A DNA stretch of 64,000 nucleotides, taken from assembly GCF_022808915.1 (NCBI RefSeq), contig NZ_JAKZFS010000002.1:124001-188000 (forward strand), in the 5' to 3' direction. This DNA comes from Fundidesulfovibrio terrae. Its GTDB lineage: Bacteria; Desulfobacterota; Desulfovibrionia; Desulfovibrionales; Desulfovibrionaceae. Both the position numbers and the translations under genes were made by a program. The notes beneath the pieces were generated by a model. The model did no database searches and was not told the DNA's origin. It saw nothing but the letters and a program-made list of their open reading frames with translations. Position 1 is the stretch's first letter, and every line of letters starts with the position of its first letter. Below are positions 26,792-34,781 of this stretch, piece by piece.

Positions 26792-27742
26792 CTACTCCCA
26801 GGTGCCCGCGCGTTCGCGGATGATGTACAGCGGTCTTTGCACCACTTCCGTATGGATGTGGCCGATATAGAGCGACACCATGCCCAGCCCGCAGAGCACG
26901 ATGCCGATGAGGAACGTGTTGAAAACCATGAAAAAGGCCATGGGGGTGTAGTTGGCGCCCCACAGCACGTTTCCGGTCATCATGAGGATCAGAAAGAGAA
27001 GCGACACCGCGATGATGGTCAGCCCCAGGTAGCCCGTGAACCGAAGCGGCAGGAGCGAAAAGGAGGTGAAGCTGTTCACGGCCAGGTTGAAGAGCTTCTT
27101 GAAGGAGTATCCCACCTGGCCGGTGTCGCGGGCCGGGGCCACGAAGGGGATGTAGATCTTCTTGAAGCCCATCCAGTCGATGAGGCCCCGGAACATGCGG
27201 GTGCGCTCGGTGAACTGCAGAAGCGTCCGGACCACCTTGCGGTCCAGAAGGCGGAAATCCGTGCTGGAGGGGGGGATGTCCAGGTCGGAGAAGCGGGTCA
27301 TCACCCAATAGAACGCCTTGGAGCCGAGCTTCTTCATGGGCGAGTAGTCGGCCACGGCTTCGCGCACGGTGGCCACGATCTCGTAGCCCTCCTCCCACTT
27401 GGCGGTCAGCGTCGGGATGAGTTCGGGCGGATGCTGCAGGTCGGCGTCTATGCAGATGACCGCATCCACGTCGGGACAGAGCTCCACCCCGGCGGTGAGG
27501 GCCATCTCCTTGCCGAAGTTGCGCGAGAGCATGAGGCCCTTCACGCGCGGGTCGCGTCCGGCGATCTCGCGGATCTTGTCCCAGGAGCGGTCGGGGCTGC
27601 CGTCGTCCACCAGGATGATCTGCCAGTCGTAGGGCAGCGTTTCCAGGACGGCGCGCAGGCGCGCGTGCAGCGCGTCGAGGCCCTGGGACTCGTTGTAGAC
27701 CGGGACCACGACCGCCAGGGATTTGGGAGAAGAATCGGGCAT
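26792..27742 (-). CDS. Polyprenyl-phosphate sugar transferase (GtrB/DPM1-like GT2)
   Basis: Moves a sugar from a nucleotide donor onto polyprenyl phosphate at the inner membrane. The 316-residue product has VVVPVYNESQGLDALHARL, VDDGSPDRSWD, ICIDADLQHPPELI (metal motif), LLSRNFGKEMALTAG-type conserved region and SSTDFRLLDRKVV, then RTRMFRGLIDWMGF. Two C-terminal membrane helices (about 232-255 and 268-292) match bactoprenol glucosyltransferases. Start ATG 27742 is chosen because it begins just before the conserved sequence; the open frame above it runs into repeat DNA. First gene of the three-gene operon. Confidence 0.92.
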   Translation of the reverse strand: MPDSSPKSLAVVVPVYNESQGLDALHARLRAVLETLPYDWQIILVDDGSPDRSWDKIREIAGRDPRVKGLMLSRNFGKEMALTAGVELCPDVDAVICIDADLQHPPELIPTLTAKWEEGYEIVATVREAVADYSPMKKLGSKAFYWVMTRFSDLDIPPSSTDFRLLDRKVVRTLLQFTERTRMFRGLIDWMGFKKIYIPFVAPARDTGQVGYSFKKLFNLAVNSFTSFSLLPLRFTGYLGLTIIAVSLLFLILMMTGNVLWGANYTPMAFFMVFNTFLIGIVLCGLGMVSLYIGHIHTEVVQRPLYIIRERAGTWE

Positions 27743-27782
27743 GTAAGAATACTCTTGAGAGGAAACTTCCTGAAAAAAGTTT

Positions 27783-27833
27783 GACGCGGGCCGTCCTGGC
27801 CCGCGCCCTGATGGGCGCTGTCGCACAGCGTCC
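27783..27833. repeat. Dispersed repeat, family B
   Basis: Same order of short inverted repeats as 24192-24242: CGGGCC-TCCT-GGCCCG, CGCCC..GGGCG and GCTG-TCGCA-CAGC, with many identical bases between them. Confidence 0.55.
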
Positions 27834-28014
27834 AACTTTTCTTCCTGAAAAGTTGTCCTCTCAAACTCTCCTTCAAAAACTTTCAAATGGCTTCGCGTTC
27901 ATCGGCGGCCAGATTGTACGGTTAAATCATACATCCGGGCCGAGACGAACGCATCATAAGCCGCCCCGCAAAGGCTCCCGGCTGGGGCTGCGGGGTGCGG
28001 CGGCTAACCGCCGG

Positions 28015-28051
28015 GTCCAGGGGGAGGCTTCTCCCCCTGGCCGCCGGAGGC
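28015..28051 (+). repeat. Dispersed hairpin repeat, family A, copy 6
   Basis: Stem CCAGGGGGAG / CTCCCCCTGG with loop GCTT, then tail CCGCCGGAGGC, ending four bases before the uxs stop. Confidence 0.75.
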
Positions 28052-28055
28052 ATCC

Positions 28056-29006
<951 letters not shown>

Positions 29007-29084
29007 GTCGGATGATCCTTTAATGGGTGAGATGAAAAGGTCCTTGCCGCAGGGCTGTAAACCGGTTCGGGAGGTTTGTAAATC

Positions 29085-29103
29085 GGGTTCGGGCCCGAAC
29101 GGG
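29085..29103. terminator. Possible terminator of the lysin gene
   Basis: The inverted repeat GGTTCGGGCCCGAAC lies 22 bases after the stop of the minus-strand lysin gene. No clear T-run follows, so the role is uncertain. Confidence 0.3.
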
Positions 29104-29124
29104 TAGGTGTCCTGGGCCGCGCAA

Positions 29125-30558
29125 TCATTTCAGGAAGGCGACCTCGAAGTGCATGCCGTCCAGCCGAGATTGGAAGTGACCGCCCCAGTAGAAGCCCCAG
29201 GCGTTCGCCAGGGACACGAGTTCGCGCAGCGAGCCCTTCTGCCCTGCCAGGGGAGGTCGCGCGCCGATGGGATTCGACCCCGCGTTGAGGTCGAAGGCCG
29301 TGCCGAAAGCGTGGTTGCTGAGTGTCGTCTGGCTGTGGCGGATGAACCGGGCGTTGAAGGACCCTTCATAGCTCAGGATGCGGTCCAGGAGTCCGTTCTT
29401 TTCCCAGTCCGCCCACACCCCCTGGAGTTGCGCCGCCGCCAGGCGGTGGAACCGCATGGTCCTCGGAGCGCCGGGCCCCAGGGCTGCGCGCAGCTGGGGA
29501 ATCTCCACGTCAACAATGGTTTTCGCCTCCCAGTCGCCCAGGATGCGGACGGCCTCCGGATTGCCCGGGGTTGGCTCGGACACGTAGCTGAAGGCGCCAA
29601 AGACCGCCTGCCGGCCAGCCAGGCCCTTCAAGGGAGGGAAGTTTGGACGCAACGGAAAGTTGGAGCCGCTCGTGTCGGCCGCCGGCTCCTCCAGCAGTTC
29701 GAAGCTCTGATCAACGGCCTTGAGCAGCGTCTGCCGCCCGGCTACGCCATCGGCAGCCAGCCCGTTTTTCTGTTGGAAGGCCACCGTGGCGGCAAAGGTC
29801 TTGTCGCCGAAGATGCCGTCCGCCTCGCCGGGCGCGAAGCCGCTCCCGCACAGAAAGCTCTGCCAGGCGCGCACGAATTCACCCTCGGAGCCCAGGCGCA
29901 GGGCCCGGAGAACCACCGGGGCCGTGCCCGGGGGCACTTCCGGCTCCGGTGGCGGGAAGGCCGAGGCCACAGAGGCGGCCGCCTCGGCATCGTCAGACGG
30001 AAGGAAGCTCATGGCGAACGCCATGGCCTTGTTCCAACGGTTGACCAGCCCGTTCCAGAACTTGCTGCTCTCGTCGCGGCGGACAACGTCACGCTCGTAC
30101 TGCTCGCGGGCGACACGCAAGGACTTGAGCAGCGGCAGCGGGGCCGTCTCCTTTTCGGACAGTGCGGCCCGCGTGACGGGGCCGACCACGCCGTCGTCCT
30201 TCACCTCCAGGGCGCGCTGCAGGATGCGCCCGGCCCCGCGGAGCCCCCGGTTGAACGCGCAATCGCGCAGGTAGCTTTCCACTGCCGCACAACCAGACCA
30301 GGAGCTCACCGTGTCCGTGAACGTGGCGATGAACTCCAGGGCCGCCTCCTCCGCTTCGGGGAACCGGCCCTCGTTGATGAGTTCGGCCAGGAGCCGGGCC
30401 TCCTCCGGGTGGTAGCGCTCGTTGATGCCGGCCACCTCGAAGGTGCCGCCTCCGTCGCCGTCCGGCAGCATGTAGACCTGCAGCCTGCCTTGGTCCCGGC
30501 GGGCTTCGAAATCAAGGATCGAGGCCGCGATCTTCTTGCGTTGTTCAGGAGTAACCAT
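29125..30558 (-). CDS. Three-module peptidoglycan hydrolase (GH108-like, PG-binding, M15 peptidase)
   Basis: Cuts cell wall. In 477 residues: a GH108/secretion-activator-like lysozyme part (about 1-90, with FEARRD near residue 17 and [17 protein letters not shown]) plus its helical PG-binding-3 companion (about 90-135, [20 protein letters not shown]); a PG-binding-1 domain (about 215-280, [32 protein letters not shown]); and a VanY/endolysin-type M15 peptidase (about 330-477) with zinc ligands His416, Asp423 and His470 ([21 protein letters not shown]). No signal peptide, as in phage endolysins. Start ATG 30558 is chosen over the longer open frame because upstream DNA is AT-rich and non-coding in character. 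No phage genes are nearby. Confidence 0.85.
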   Translation of the reverse strand: MVTPEQRKKIAASILDFEARRDQGRLQVYMLPDGDGGGTFEVAGINERYHPEEARLLAELINEGRFPEAEEAALEFIATFTDTVSSWSGCAAVESYLRDCAFNRGLRGAGRILQRALEVKDDGVVGPVTRAALSEKETAPLPLLKSLRVAREQYERDVVRRDESSKFWNGLVNRWNKAMAFAMSFLPSDDAEAAASVASAFPPPEPEVPPGTAPVVLRALRLGSEGEFVRAWQSFLCGSGFAPGEADGIFGDKTFAATVAFQQKNGLAADGVAGRQTLLKAVDQSFELLEEPAADTSGSNFPLRPNFPPLKGLAGRQAVFGAFSYVSEPTPGNPEAVRILGDWEAKTIVDVEIPQLRAALGPGAPRTMRFHRLAAAQLQGVWADWEKNGLLDRILSYEGSFNARFIRHSQTTLSNHAFGTAFDLNAGSNPIGARPPLAGQKGSLRELVSLANAWGFYWGGHFQSRLDGMHFEVAFLK

Positions 30559-30585
30559 CTTATTTCGCTCGCATTTTGATTGTTG

Positions 30586-30606
30586 ATGTTCCTTTAAAAG
30601 GAACAT
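30586..30606. promoter_or_regulatory. 21-bp palindrome upstream of the lysin gene, candidate operator
   Basis: ATGTTCCTTT-A-AAAGGAACAT is perfectly symmetrical and lies 28 bases before the lysin start codon. Its symmetry and site suggest a repressor-binding site. Confidence 0.5.
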
Positions 30607-31043
30607 TCCCAATGGGAAAGCCAAGCCAAACCGGAACAAAACAGAACAACATCGCCTGCGGTGAAGACGCTCAGGATGATACTTTGCCGTGTTCTTAGTA
30701 GGGATATGAATGGTTGTCAGCATCGAATTGGAAAACACGGAATGGTATTCCGCTATTCGTCTGTCGTCATGGACAAATGCCGTTGAAACAGGTGTTTGGA
30801 TATTGCTCTACTGGAGTCATTCCGGATGTTCATTGCGGATGAACGTGCGTGCGACGGCTTGTGCCGGGGCAACTGGGAGCCGCCCCTTGAGGAATCATCG
30901 CGCACATCCGCCGGGCCTGGTCCCGCAGTCCTGCGCCGGTACCCTCCCGGTGCCTGCGTATCTTCCCGGTAAGCGGTTGAGCGATGCCCCGTCCGGGCGT
31001 ACAGGCTCGGATGAAAACCGGCCGACCGGCCGAGGGAGGATCA
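30607..31043. other. Non-coding interval between divergent lysin and flavoprotein genes
   Basis: The first 200 bases are AT-rich, unlike the surroundings; the rest returns to high GC. I see no convincing gene. An open plus-strand frame at 30710-31165 has no family features and overlaps the flavoprotein start. GAGGGAGGA at 31033-31041 is the ribosome-binding site of the next gene. Confidence 0.5.
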
Positions 31044-31718
31044 ATGAACATACTGGCGTTCAACGCAAGCCCGCGAAAGAAATGGAACACGGCCACCATG
31101 CTCGCGCACGTCCTGGACGGGGCGAGGAGCAAGGGGGCCGAGTGCGAGATGATCCATCTCTATGATCTGGCGTACAAGGGATGCATCAGCTGCTTCGAGT
31201 GCAAGAAGATCGGCGGCAAGAGCTACGGCCGTTGCGCCGTGAAGGACGAGCTGGCCCCGGTGCTCGAGCGCGCGGCCAGGGCCGACGCCCTGGTGTTCGG
31301 CTCGCCGGTGTACTTCGGCACGGAGTCGGGCGAGGCGCGCTCGTTCCTGGAGCGGCTGCTCTTCCCCTTCGTGACCTACACGCCGGGCTATCAGGCCATC
31401 GCGCCCAAGAAGATGCCAACGGCCCTCATCTACACCATGAACGTGAAGGAGGAGGCCCTGGGACAGCTGGGCTACAACACCTTCATGAACCGCATGCAGG
31501 GCACCATGGCCCGGGTCTTCGGTTCCTGCGAGGTGCTTACGGCCACGGACACGTGCCAGTTCAAGGACTACGGGAAATACCTGACCACCGCCTGGGACGC
31601 GGCGGCCAAGGCCAAGAGGCGCGAGGAGGTCTTCCCCCAGGACTGCGCCAAGGCGTACGCCCTGGGAGAGAGGCTGGCCGCGCCCCAGGCGGGTGAGCCC
31701 ATCAGAGGAGCGATGTAA
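31044..31718 (+). CDS. Flavodoxin-like NAD(P)H-dependent FMN oxidoreductase
   Basis: Product of 224 residues of the NADPH-dependent FMN reductase / iron-sulfur-flavoprotein superfamily. It has ILAFNASPRKKWNTATML (phosphate-binding loop), a Cys group CISCFECKK with a further GRCAVKD, and ALVFGSPVYFGTESG (FMN-binding). The Cys spacing (CxxCxxC) could hold an iron-sulfur cluster as in archaeal iron-sulfur flavoproteins. Electron donor and substrate unknown. Start ATG 31044 has GGGAGGA at good spacing. It stands alone and is closed by a strong terminator. Confidence 0.85.
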   Translation: MNILAFNASPRKKWNTATMLAHVLDGARSKGAECEMIHLYDLAYKGCISCFECKKIGGKSYGRCAVKDELAPVLERAARADALVFGSPVYFGTESGEARSFLERLLFPFVTYTPGYQAIAPKKMPTALIYTMNVKEEALGQLGYNTFMNRMQGTMARVFGSCEVLTATDTCQFKDYGKYLTTAWDAAAKAKRREEVFPQDCAKAYALGERLAAPQAGEPIRGAM

Positions 31719-31720
31719 CG

Positions 31721-31765
31721 AAAACCGGCGGCCCGGACGCGCTTTTGCGTCCGGCCGCCGGTTTT
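31721..31765. terminator. Rho-independent terminator of the flavoprotein gene
   Basis: Stem AAAACCGGCGGCCCGGAC / GTCCGGCCGCCGGTTTT (one bulged base), loop GCGCTTTTGC, followed by TTTT. It is near-symmetrical and may also serve the minus-strand prmA, which ends at 31792. Confidence 0.88.
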
Positions 31766-31791
31766 CATTCTGAACCGTGACGGGATATACC

Positions 31792-32691
31792 CTACACCCA
31801 GAAGAGTCCCGTCCACTCCCCGTCGTCTTTCCTAGCCGGTTCGGGCAGCCCCTGCATGACGTAGGCCTTGGCCACGCCGTCGGCCTGGGTGGTCAAAATG
31901 CCCGAGAGGATCAGCGCCCCGCCGGGCTTCAGGTGCTTCAGCAGATACGGAGCCATGTCGATGAGCGGCTGGGCCAGGATGTTGGCGACAATGCAGTCGA
32001 ACGTGAGCTCCGGGTGCAGGCTCTCCAGGCCGCCGACCGCCAGCTGGATGGGCGCGCCGGGCGTGCCCGAGGCGGGCAGGCCGTTCAGGGCCAGGTTCTC
32101 GGCGGCGCAGAAGATGGCCTGGGGGTCGATGTCCACGGCCACGCCCGAGCAGCCGAGCTTGGCCAGGCCGATGGCCAGGATGCCCGAGCCCGTGCCCAGG
32201 TCCAGGAACTTCGCGCCCTTGGCCAGGCGTCCGGATTCCACCAGCTTGGTGATTCCTTCCAGGCACAGGGCCGTGGTGGCGTGGTGGCCGGTGCCGAAGG
32301 CCATCTTGGGCTCGATGATGATGGGCTCAAGGCCGTGGTGGTCGTTGTCGGCCAGCCAGGGCGGCACGATCTCGAAGCGCCCGCCGATGTCGATGGGGGT
32401 GAAGAACTCCTTCCAGGCGGCGGACCAGTCCTGTTGCTCCATGGATTCCATGGAGACGCGGGCCTCGGGCCAGCGCGCGGCCACCTGGTCCTTCAACGAC
32501 CCGGCCAGGGGCGACTCGGGCTCCAGGTAGAAGCGGAAGGTCAGGTCGCGGGTGGCGGGGGCGGTGAGTTCCTCCCAGCCCTGCAGGGAGTTGGCGGCCA
32601 GGAAGCCATCGATTTCCTCGCCGATGGATTCCGGGTCCAGTCCGGCGATGGTGCCGGGGACGACGATTTCGGTCTTGAGAAGTCGGGACAT
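31792..32691 (-). CDS. prmA: Ribosomal protein L11 methyltransferase
   Basis: Methylates ribosomal protein L11 using S-adenosylmethionine. The 299-residue product has a divergent N-terminal recognition region, then WSAAWKEFFTPI, IIEPKMAFGTGHHATTALCL (PrmA hallmark), the SAM-binding FLDLGTGSGILAIGLAKLG and the NPPY-like motif CIVANILAQPLIDM. Start ATG 32691; the frame is open further upstream into argD but that is a shadow. GAGGATA precedes the start. It lies 68 bases after argD on the same strand, with an intrinsic terminator between them. Confidence 0.93.
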   Translation of the reverse strand: MSRLLKTEIVVPGTIAGLDPESIGEEIDGFLAANSLQGWEELTAPATRDLTFRFYLEPESPLAGSLKDQVAARWPEARVSMESMEQQDWSAAWKEFFTPIDIGGRFEIVPPWLADNDHHGLEPIIIEPKMAFGTGHHATTALCLEGITKLVESGRLAKGAKFLDLGTGSGILAIGLAKLGCSGVAVDIDPQAIFCAAENLALNGLPASGTPGAPIQLAVGGLESLHPELTFDCIVANILAQPLIDMAPYLLKHLKPGGALILSGILTTQADGVAKAYVMQGLPEPARKDDGEWTGLFWV

Positions 32692-32704
32692 AGCTCTATC
32701 CTCG

Positions 32705-32735
32705 AAAAAGGGGCCGGGCCTCGCGGCCCGGCCCC
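32705..32735 (-). terminator. Terminator between argD and prmA
   Basis: On the minus strand a perfect 11-bp GC stem (GGGGCCGGGCC and complement, 4-base loop) followed by TTTTT. It follows argD by 25 bases and precedes the prmA start by 13 bases, so prmA expression needs read-through or a promoter hidden in this short gap. Confidence 0.85.
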
Positions 32736-32759
32736 GGATTATGTGTCGGCCGTAGCGGG

Positions 32760-33971
32760 CTACTGCTCCGAGAGCACGTCGCCCAGGGCCTGTGCGAAGC
32801 GCCGCAGGTCCTCCTGCTCGATGGTCAGCGGGGGCAGCAGGCGCAGCACCGTGCCCTGGGTCAGGTTCAGGATGAAGCCGCGCTTGACGAGTTCCTCCCA
32901 GACCTTCTGGCCGCCCCCCGGGATGTCCGATGCCAGGTCGATGCCGATCATGAGCCCCAGGCCGCGCACCTGGGCGATCTTGCCCGGGTTGTCGGCGGAA
33001 ACGTCCTCGAAAAGCGCCTTGGCGAAGTCGCCCATGCGGGCGGCGCGCTCGGGCATCCGGTCGCGGTTCATGATCTCCAAGACCCTGCAGGCGGCTGCGG
33101 CCACCACGGGGCCGCCCCCGAAGGTGGTGGCGTGGGAGCCGGGCTCGAAGCCGCCCGCCACTTCCTCGGTGGCCAGCACCGCGCCCATGGGCAGGCCGTT
33201 GGCCAGGCCCTTGGCGATGGTGATGACGTCCGGTTCCAGGCCGTAGTTCTGGTGCGCCCACCATTTGCCGGTGCGGCACATGCCGGTCTGGATTTCGTCC
33301 ACCATGAAGAGGACGCCTTTTTCGCGGCACAGGGCCTGGACGCCCTTGAGATAGTCGGCGGGGAAGGGCTTCACGCCTCCCTCGCCCTGCACGGCCTCCA
33401 GGAGCACGGCGGCGGTTTTGTCCGTCACGGCCGCGCGCATGGCCTCGAGGTTTCCTGCCTCCACGGTGGCGAACCCTTGGGGCAGGGGATCGAAGCCCTC
33501 CTTGACCTTGTCCTGGCCGGTGGCGGTCAGGGTGGCCAGGGTGCGGCCGTGGAAGGAGCCGGTGAGGGTTATGATCTCGTAGCGGTCCTGGTTCTTGACC
33601 TTGCGCATGTAGCGCCGGGCCAGCTTGATGGCCCCTTCGTTGGCCTCGGCTCCGGAGTTGCAAAAGAACGCCCGGCCGGGCCGCCACGTGGCGATGAGCG
33701 CTTCGGCCAGGGCCACCTGGGGCTCCTGGTAGAAGAGGTTGGAAACGTGCACCAGTTCGCTCGCCTGGGCGCACATGGCCTGGGTCACTTCCGGGTGGCA
33801 GTGCCCCAGGTTGGTGACGGCGATGCCGGCCAGCAGGTCCAGGTATTCGCGCCCGTCCAGGTCGTAGAGGAGGCAGCCCTTGCCCCTGGCCAGGGCAAGG
33901 GGGTAGCGGCCGTAAGTATTCATGACGGACTTCGAGGTCCGGTCCTTCAATTCGTCGAATTTCTCGCTCAT
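32760..33971 (-). CDS. argD: Acetylornithine/succinyldiaminopimelate aminotransferase
   Basis: PLP-dependent class III aminotransferase of arginine (and possibly lysine) biosynthesis; 403 residues, the normal length. Motifs: LLAGIAVTNLGHCHPEV, FCNSGAEANEGAIKLARRY, FHGRTLATLTATGQ, MVDEIQTGMCRTGKWWAH (PLP Asp), and the Schiff-base lysine in DVITIAKGLANGLPMGAVL. The start ATG 33971 precedes MSEKFDELKDRTSKSVMNTY, which aligns with the family N-terminus. It lies downstream of dut on the same strand; family A copy 7 sits between. Confidence 0.93.
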   Translation of the reverse strand: MSEKFDELKDRTSKSVMNTYGRYPLALARGKGCLLYDLDGREYLDLLAGIAVTNLGHCHPEVTQAMCAQASELVHVSNLFYQEPQVALAEALIATWRPGRAFFCNSGAEANEGAIKLARRYMRKVKNQDRYEIITLTGSFHGRTLATLTATGQDKVKEGFDPLPQGFATVEAGNLEAMRAAVTDKTAAVLLEAVQGEGGVKPFPADYLKGVQALCREKGVLFMVDEIQTGMCRTGKWWAHQNYGLEPDVITIAKGLANGLPMGAVLATEEVAGGFEPGSHATTFGGGPVVAAAACRVLEIMNRDRMPERAARMGDFAKALFEDVSADNPGKIAQVRGLGLMIGIDLASDIPGGGQKVWEELVKRGFILNLTQGTVLRLLPPLTIEQEDLRRFAQALGDVLSEQ

Positions 33972-34036
33972 GTCGTCCTCGCCTCCCGCGCCGCCTTGGG
34001 CGGCGCGGGATCGTTACATGCAGATACTCTAAGGGA

Positions 34037-34070
34037 GTCCAGAGGGCGCAGCCCTTTGGCCGCCGGAGGC
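34037..34070 (+). repeat. Dispersed hairpin repeat, family A, copy 7
   Basis: Stem CCAGAGGGC / GCCCTTTGG (loop GCA, one A-T/G-T irregularity), then tail CCGCCGGAGGC. The left flank CTCTAAGGGAGT resembles the flank of copy 1. Confidence 0.7.
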
Positions 34071-34151
34071 TTCATTCGGGCCATTGCCTGCGCGGATCGT
34101 GCGCGGTGGCCTCAGGCGGGATCTTCAGGACCCGCCCGGGGGCGTTCGCGT

Positions 34152-34622
34152 CTACACCGTGCCGGTGTGGCCGAATCCCCCGCCGCCTCGGCAGGTTTCG
34201 CCCAGTTCGTCCACGGCCGTAATCAGGGCTTGCCTGAAGGGCATGACGACGAGCTGGGCAATGCGCTCTCCCCGCGCGACGGTTTTGTGCGTTTCCGAGG
34301 TGTTGAGCAGCCAGACCACGATCTCGCCCCGGTAGTCCGGGTCGATGACGCCAACTCCCTGGGCCACGGTAAGGCCGTGCTTGGCCCCGAGCCCGGAGCG
34401 CGAGAACACGAACCCGGCCAGGCCCGGCTCGCAGATCTCGATGGCCAGCCCCGCGCCGAAGGCGTGGCGGCCGCCCGGGGGGATGTCCACGGAGGGCTCG
34501 TCCATGCAGGCGCGCAGGTCGATGCCCGCCGACCCGGGGGTGGCTTGTTCGAGGGGGAATTCGCTCCACACCGGGTGGAGGTATTTCACCTTCATGGGAA
34601 CTTGAATCGAGGAAAGGCTCAC
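34152..34622 (-). CDS. dut: dUTP diphosphatase
   Basis: Hydrolyses dUTP to dUMP, keeping uracil out of DNA. The 156-residue trimeric-type enzyme shows all five motifs: SAGIDLRA (about 31-38), RSGLGAKHGL, GVGVIDPDYRGEI, RGERIAQLVV and the C-terminal RGGGGFGHTGTV arm. Normal length. Start ATG 34622. It is divergent from the glucan phosphorylase gene. Confidence 0.96.
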   Translation of the reverse strand: MSLSSIQVPMKVKYLHPVWSEFPLEQATPGSAGIDLRACMDEPSVDIPPGGRHAFGAGLAIEICEPGLAGFVFSRSGLGAKHGLTVAQGVGVIDPDYRGEIVVWLLNTSETHKTVARGERIAQLVVMPFRQALITAVDELGETCRGGGGFGHTGTV

Positions 34623-34781
34623 GGCTGCTCCTTGAGGCGTCGGCGTCGCCTTCCACTAGCGTTTTTGGCCCCCGGGCAAAAGCGAAAAATGGGCGGGAGG
34701 GGCAATGTTTCTGTCTCCTTGCCATTTCCCGGGAGGACTGGCATGGTGCCCATGCTGAAACTCTTACATCGAGGATCGCCC

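Larger units (their letters stand above)
27743..28055. other. Intergenic block made almost wholly of repeats
   Basis: The 313 bases between the GT2 operon and uxs hold no gene. In order: an AAGTTT/AAACTT-rich piece like the flank of family A copy 1 (27750-27782), a family B unit (27783-27833), a hairpin CAACTTTTC / GAAAAGTTG (27833-27854), a family C-like piece (about 27972-28013) and family A copy 6 (28015-28051). A promoter for the operon should lie here but I cannot point to one. Confidence 0.6.

Noticed and set aside
24737-27784. 1015-codon open frame on the plus strand across three glycan genes
   Set aside because: It lies antisense to three genes with clear catalytic motifs; its translation is rich in His, Gly, Val and Ala with no domain. 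Long antisense frames are expected at this GC content.
30710-31165. Open plus-strand frame before the flavoprotein gene
   Set aside because: It begins in AT-rich non-coding DNA, overlaps the well-supported ATG at 31044 in another frame and contains no recognisable pattern.
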